Shown one piece after another: positions 59,753-64,000 of a DNA stretch of 64,000 nucleotides. Below the pieces are notes generated by a model. That model ran no database searches, had not been told where the DNA came from, and saw nothing but the letters and a program-made list of their open reading frames with translations. The translations under genes and the position numbers were made by a program. Source of the stretch: Dipylidium caninum (Eukaryota > Platyhelminthes > Cestoda > Cyclophyllidea > Dipylidiidae); the NCBI GenBank assembly GCA_017562135.1, contig QEYB01001312.1:868001-932000 (forward strand), read 5' to 3'. The first letter of the stretch is position 1; the number at the start of each line of letters is the position of its first letter.

Positions 59753-60885
59753 ACGCAGGACCATTTTTTTCATATAAATTCTCAACCAAGGTACCAACTT
59801 CTCCTCGGATCCCTCATAAGGCCAATTGTTAACTCTGCATTCCACTAAAGTTTCACGAACCCGGGCAGTAGACAATGATGACATCAGGTAGCGAACCAGT
59901 TGTAAGAAAGTGGGGACTTCATCGTCATTGATCGGATATCACGTTTTAGCCTGGGCAAAATACCGAAGCAAAGCTTACTTTCAGACGGACGACTGACCCC
60001 GTGTGTCCTACAGACAAACAGCAACTGTTGCTAGCCCAGTAGTTGAAGAGGGCTGCAACAAACGAGCCTAATAGCAACGAAGTGAAAGCAAAAAACGATA
60101 AAAGCGAAAGGCTGCACACGATCAGCTATGAGAAGCTAATATTACTAAGTTTAAAAATGACTTATGGCAGGCGTTCGTACAAACGTTTAAACATAGGGCA
60201 GAGGAATAATCCCAAGTAGAACCAATTGTCATAACCTAATTCATCGAAAGAAGACGGTTTGAGGCCCGACAAAATGGATGATCCCGTAGGGCAGTGTGGA
60301 CAGTGCATCGCCTTAATGCTAGGAAGAATTCAAATTTGGTTTGTTTTTTGGTGCTCCGAAAGCTTTGAAGTACTAACACCTAAAAGACGCCATGGAAAAT
60401 GCTTACTTCATGTTAGAAACGTCTTTTCTTTTCAGTTCGGATATCAACAACATATTCTAACTAAATAGATGCAGCCCAATGATTATTTTCAAATGAAAAT
60501 GGTTGAAATAGTCTTACCCCCATTGAATTCCGACTACCTTCCTGCGTGAAATACTTTTTTGCACACGTGTACAATTTTTTCTGCCCTCCTTGGTAGTTGG
60601 GTCACTTTTTGTGGGTATTGACAAACGCCTGCCCCTCCAAGATACGGTGTGCCTTTTACTAGCCAATTATGTAAAAGTAAGGGTGGAGGTACTTCCAACC
60701 TACAACTGCTGGTATGCATTCGTACACAGATGCCATAAATAAAAATGTGGTTCAAGTTTCTTATTACCTTCTAGTTAATTCAGTCAATGAGGAATCGCTC
60801 TGCTCCCGACAACTATGATATACCCGTAAAAATTCACAGAATATCTATTGTTCACAAAAATGTTTGTCAACATGGGAAAAGGTCT
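59753..60885. other. AT-rich spacer between the 108-aa ORF and RPUSD3
   Basis: No convincing coding frame. It should include the RPUSD3 3' UTR. Confidence 0.5.
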
Positions 60886-61305
60886 TCATTGGTCATGAGC
60901 AGATTTTATGGTGTTCACTGAATCAATTGGCTTAAGATCAAGTCTTTCCAAGGTCCGTATAAAATAGGAAGGGAGGGATGGCGATTTGGCAGAAAGGAAA
61001 TAAATATCTTTCTTCGCACTCACATGGAATGGTTTCCATGATAGAACAGGTCTACTTTCATGTGTGTTGACAATCTTCCCAATTGGTGCTTTTACTCTTT
61101 TAAAAAAAGCGTTCTCCTCAGGGCCTCGTGGAAGAGGAGGTGGAATCAGAAGTTCGCTGCGATGAACATGAGTTGGAATATTTGCCCTCTGGAGTTTCCT
61201 ACCACCAAGGAGCTTAACTAATTCCTTCGGAAGCGGAGCTCCAAGTCGGGCCGACGTGGGTGGCAGTAGCATGGGGACACTTGAAGTAATCACCAGTCGC
61301 GACGC
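60886..61305 (-). CDS. RPUSD3: RPUSD3 last exon
   Basis: This exon is 420 nt, in phase 0, after a 68-nt intron whose acceptor is CCATGTTAG. It encodes ASRLVITSS, then a conserved HVHRSELLIPPPL and the family C-terminus LPSYFIRTLERLDL, with stop TGA at 60888-60886. Confidence 0.87.
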   Translation of the reverse strand, partial: ASRLVITSSVPMLLPPTSARLGAPLPKELVKLLGGRKLQRANIPTHVHRSELLIPPPLPRGPEENAFFKRVKAPIGKIVNTHESRPVLSWKPFHVSAKKDIYFLSAKSPSLPSYFIRTLERLDLKPIDSVNTIKSAHDQ

Positions 61306-62538
61306 CTAACATGGTCAGGCAAGGCTATTTAAAATTTAGAAGTAGGGGAGATTGCGTATTTTTAGAAAACCACCTGAAGATCCTCGCCAACAACTTCACA
61401 ACCTTCATGGAGAAGATAGACTTCAACTAGACCGGCGTAACAACTGTTGCAGGTAATTTCAACCAAGCATCCAGAGTTTCTGCCTGAACCACGGGAAAGA
61501 ATGCGATGACCCACGTGTTTGTACATAATTTTGCCTCTTTTGTGTGCCACCCCACTTAGTTTGTCGTCTGTTGGTCTAGGGCACATAAGGATGAACTGAC
61601 GTAGACAACGACTCACCGGTAAGCAACGGATATAGAATCAGAGGCCTTATGAATGGCCATTGGGAATCGTTCGTCTTTCACGTGTTCTCGTGATGGATAG
61701 CCCCAGCAAACCACATGGAAAGCCTGGTACATTGACCCTCGAAACTAAAAATGAAGAATAACAAGAGGACAATCGCGAGGAAATAAACTGGCTTACACAA
61801 TTCCGGACGGCATTGGCGTAAAAAGCGCGCGCGAAATCGGCGTAAGCTGACGAGGTAGCGAGAAGAATGAGACCCGAGTAAGCGGCAGGAAGCGATTCTG
61901 CTATGAAAATCTCCGATGGTGGCCGCCATAAATTTTGGCGAGAACTTTGCGTATTATCATCCACTAACGCAGAGAGTATTCGATCACCTCCGAAATTTTG
62001 CGCTAAGAGAGCAGAAAATACGCTCTTCTCTTCCGCTAACACGGCGCAGAGGTGCGGTAGGCATTCATAAAGACTTAAAGGAGTGGTCAGTGATGCAGTT
62101 TTCTGAAAAGTCAGAGGCATAAAATACTCAGCGGTTCAGCGATATGCAAAGGTCTGTGTACCTGCAACGTTAAATAAATGGGTAGTAAAATTGAAATGGA
62201 CAAAAAACAGTCAATGGAAGTGGAGAGATAATGCCCAAGAATTTTGAGCTGAGAGAGACTAAATATTACATTTGCTCGAATACGGACAAGAGGTGTATAC
62301 TAAAAGCACAAACCGTGAAGTGAGCCGAAGCCGATTTAGCATGGCCCCATACGGAAAGATTGCAAGGTTTGTCAAGGACTATGAAGTGCCGGCCAAAGGC
62401 AACGATTCGGGAGGCTAGAAAGCGGGCGAGGGCCACTGGATCCCGAGTAAATTCACCACTGAGAACCCCCGTGGCATATTCATCGGTGAAGTCCACTGTC
62501 GTTTTCTGCTTCAGTCCTGCCTCTCCTGCTACCACTGT
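60886..62538 (-). CDS. RPUSD3: RPUSD3-like mitochondrial pseudouridine synthase family protein
   Basis: RluA-type pseudouridine-synthase fold. In mammals RPUSD3 acts in mitochondria on mt-mRNA modification and ribosome biogenesis. Exons 62534-62314 (or from 62538), 62102-61797, 61595-61374 and 61305-60886 join in phase 0 throughout to give about 388 residues plus a missing N-terminus. Landmarks: GRHFIVLDKPCNLSVWGH (family LNKPxGLPV), LSLYECLPHL, ESLPAAYSGLILLA at the site of the catalytic loop, HRILSRGSGRNSGCLVEIT, GCEVVGEDLQ then ASRLV (human VLGDHMYSARV), THVHRSELLIPPPL, and the C-terminal LPSYFIRTLERLDLKP, close to the human PPYFSRTLQCLGLRL. The RLD catalytic aspartate is absent, as in human RPUSD3. 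Introns are 211, 201 and 68 nt. The 5' exon is uncertain; a candidate is at 63249-63220. Confidence 0.85.
61374..61595 (-). CDS. RPUSD3: RPUSD3 central exon
   Basis: This exon is 222 nt, in phase 0, with acceptor TGTCTACGTCAG and donor CAG|GTGGTT. It encodes the beta strands around MYKHVGHRILSRGSG and GCEVVGEDLQ. Confidence 0.85.
61797..62102 (-). CDS. RPUSD3: RPUSD3 exon with the degenerate catalytic loop
   Basis: This exon is 306 nt, in phase 0, with acceptor CTGACTTTTCAG and donor TGT|GTAAGC. It carries a family-specific insert of about 30 residues before ESLPAAYSG, the position where active synthases have HRLDxxTSG. Confidence 0.85.
62314..62534 (-). CDS. RPUSD3: RPUSD3 exon with the LDKP motif
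   Basis: The acceptor is either GAAGACAG at 62535 or, 4 nt earlier, CCGAAG at 62539. The second choice gives phase 0 with the candidate first exon at 63249-63220. The exon ends ACG|GTTTGT. There is no ATG in the exon before the conserved domain, so it is not the first exon, unless an upstream A completes ATG at the junction. Confidence 0.82.
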
Positions 62539-64000
62539 CTTCGGTTGTGTAGAAAAATGAGGTACCGCAAAGCAACGGCCTAAGCTAAATTTGGTCTAAG
62601 GGTGTATAGCGGTTAGCTTAAAGAGACAAAAACAAAAATCTCGTACTTAAAGCATTTAGAGCAATCTAAAAGAAAGCACCAAGTGGAGAAGATGCAACCA
62701 CTAATATTTTCACTTTAATAGGCTACTCTCCAGTACTCACATAGTATAAAAATATACTCGCATCAGTCATGATTATCTAAACGCTTGGACAAATTTGATA
62801 GCAATAATGAAAAAGCTCCAAATTTCTTTACTCTCGATACAAATGACTGCTTTGGAGGCGTGACTCGAAACGTGGCTAGTGATCTAAGAAAAAGATAACA
62901 GATAAAGAATCAACTATCTTCTAATCGGATAAATAGGAACGGCATCCACAATAGATCCTCAAATCAAGGAAAAATGAACACACAGACAATGATAGATTAG
63001 ATATGACTTATTTATAAGAGCTGCTTCGTCACACTTTGGCCAATATAAAGAACATAGTGTCGGTTTGTCTATGAAAAATTACCTTCACAAAAAAGGTATT
63101 ACTACCGGGATTCACCAACAAGCTCCAAAATGCAAGAGTCGGATTAGTATAAGATAAATCCATAAAGATGATCATGAATGCAAAGTAGCGTATTTTAGAA
63201 AGCGGGTTCGAAAGCCTACCTTGCAAAGTAAGTAGTTAACCGATCGCATGTTCGATCTGCGAGGGAAGCTGCAGATAATCGGCCACAGAGGCCCTAAAAC
63301 GAGGCGAATATTGAAATCTGAAGCACCAGAATGACAATCGCAAAATGTGAAGTACTATACAAGCAGTTAAGATGACCGCATGGGAACAAAAAGAAGACTA
63401 TAATCGAAAAAGCACACCATTCTACAATGCACGCAAATAATTCCCTTAGAACCTGAGCCTGTATAAGACAAGACCTGTGTACCGGTCGAAGTTAAAAGCC
63501 GTAAGGGCACCCCGAAGCCACGCCGCGAGCCACCAACAAAATAGTGCGGATTATACGTAGAATTTAAACAACGGGCCTTTGTAGAGCCTTATGCAAGCTA
63601 AAGGCTAGTATCGACCCTAATTAAACTAAATCTTGACATGTTAATTAAAATTTTGTTAAAATCATAAGAAAACAGTGGGGCTTCTTGTGGGTTGTTTCAA
63701 CCCAAGACTAACCCGCGTGACCATCCTCCAACACTGAACAAAGCTCTAAATTTTTTCCCAATGATAAAGGTGTTTGCTTGGTTGTTAACTAACACTACAA
63801 TATGGGGACAATCTTAACTACATTACGTCTCCTAAGTGTCAATTTTTTTCCAAGTACCTTCGCACGAAACTGGGTGGCTGCATGGTCATAATTGCTTGAT
63901 AGGCAACAAAAATTACCATATCAGCATAGCTTCATGCGATACCAAAAGACAACGCTGCGAGTGAAGGGTTTGAAATAGGATTTGAAGCACTACGTACCAA
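62539..64000. other. AT-rich region upstream of RPUSD3 to the window end
   Basis: Apart from the possible 10-codon exon at 63249-63220, no coding frame was recognised. It is presumably an RPUSD3 intron, 5' region and promoter. Confidence 0.45.
63220..63249 (-). other. RPUSD3: Candidate RPUSD3 first coding exon (10 codons)
   Basis: ATG at 63249 opens MRSVNYLLCK and ends AAG|GTAGGC in phase 0. Joined to the acceptor at 62539 it would give an N-terminus of modest mitochondrial-presequence character. It is short and supported only by phase and position. Confidence 0.3.

Overview
The window is nuclear DNA of an animal, most likely a parasitic flatworm (tapeworm-like). The reasons are gene structures with both tiny (68-211 nt) and very long introns, clear animal orthologues at flatworm-like divergence, and one gene whose reading frame starts directly at a splice acceptor at codon 2, as expected where a trans-spliced leader ending in AUG supplies the start. 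The lineage is inferred; no species can be named from the sequence alone. There is no operon-type or CRISPR content.

Layout: (1) 2324-10448, minus: a Shal/Kv4 voltage-gated potassium channel, three exons recovered; the C-terminal exon(s) probably lie beyond the left edge. (2) 13453-14951, minus: ARPC4, the 20-kDa Arp2/3 subunit. (3) 16095-16806, plus: mitochondrial ribosomal protein mL43 (MRPL43), divergent from ARPC4. (4) 17600-40404, minus: a complete four-exon protocadherin gene of about 22.8 kb (1,403 residues predicted: signal peptide, seven cadherin repeats, one membrane helix, a 310-residue tail ending in a PDZ-ligand-like Ser-Phe-Val). It converges with MRPL43, with candidate poly(A) signals about 230 bp apart. 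(5) 40.4-58.8 kb: a gene-poor, GC-rich tract with microsatellites, a broken mariner transposase relic (about 50.59-51.16 kb) and a few weak exon-like blocks. (6) 58.8-62.5 kb: a tentative small minus-strand gene, a tentative 108-residue plus-strand ORF, and RPUSD3 (minus, four exons), a mitochondrial pseudouridine-synthase-like protein with a degenerate catalytic loop.

The genes are functionally independent. ARPC4 drives actin branching. mL43 and the RPUSD3-like protein both belong to mitochondrial gene expression. The channel and protocadherin are typical excitable-cell and adhesion genes with very long introns. Base composition is partitioned: about 8.8-18.8 kb and 56-64 kb (housekeeping genes) are AT-rich with compact genes, while the long introns and intergenic DNA around the channel and protocadherin are GC-rich and full of G/C tracts and short tandem repeats.

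Exon boundaries were set by hand from GT/AG sites, reading phase and family conservation. For the five named genes the phases of all recovered internal junctions agree.
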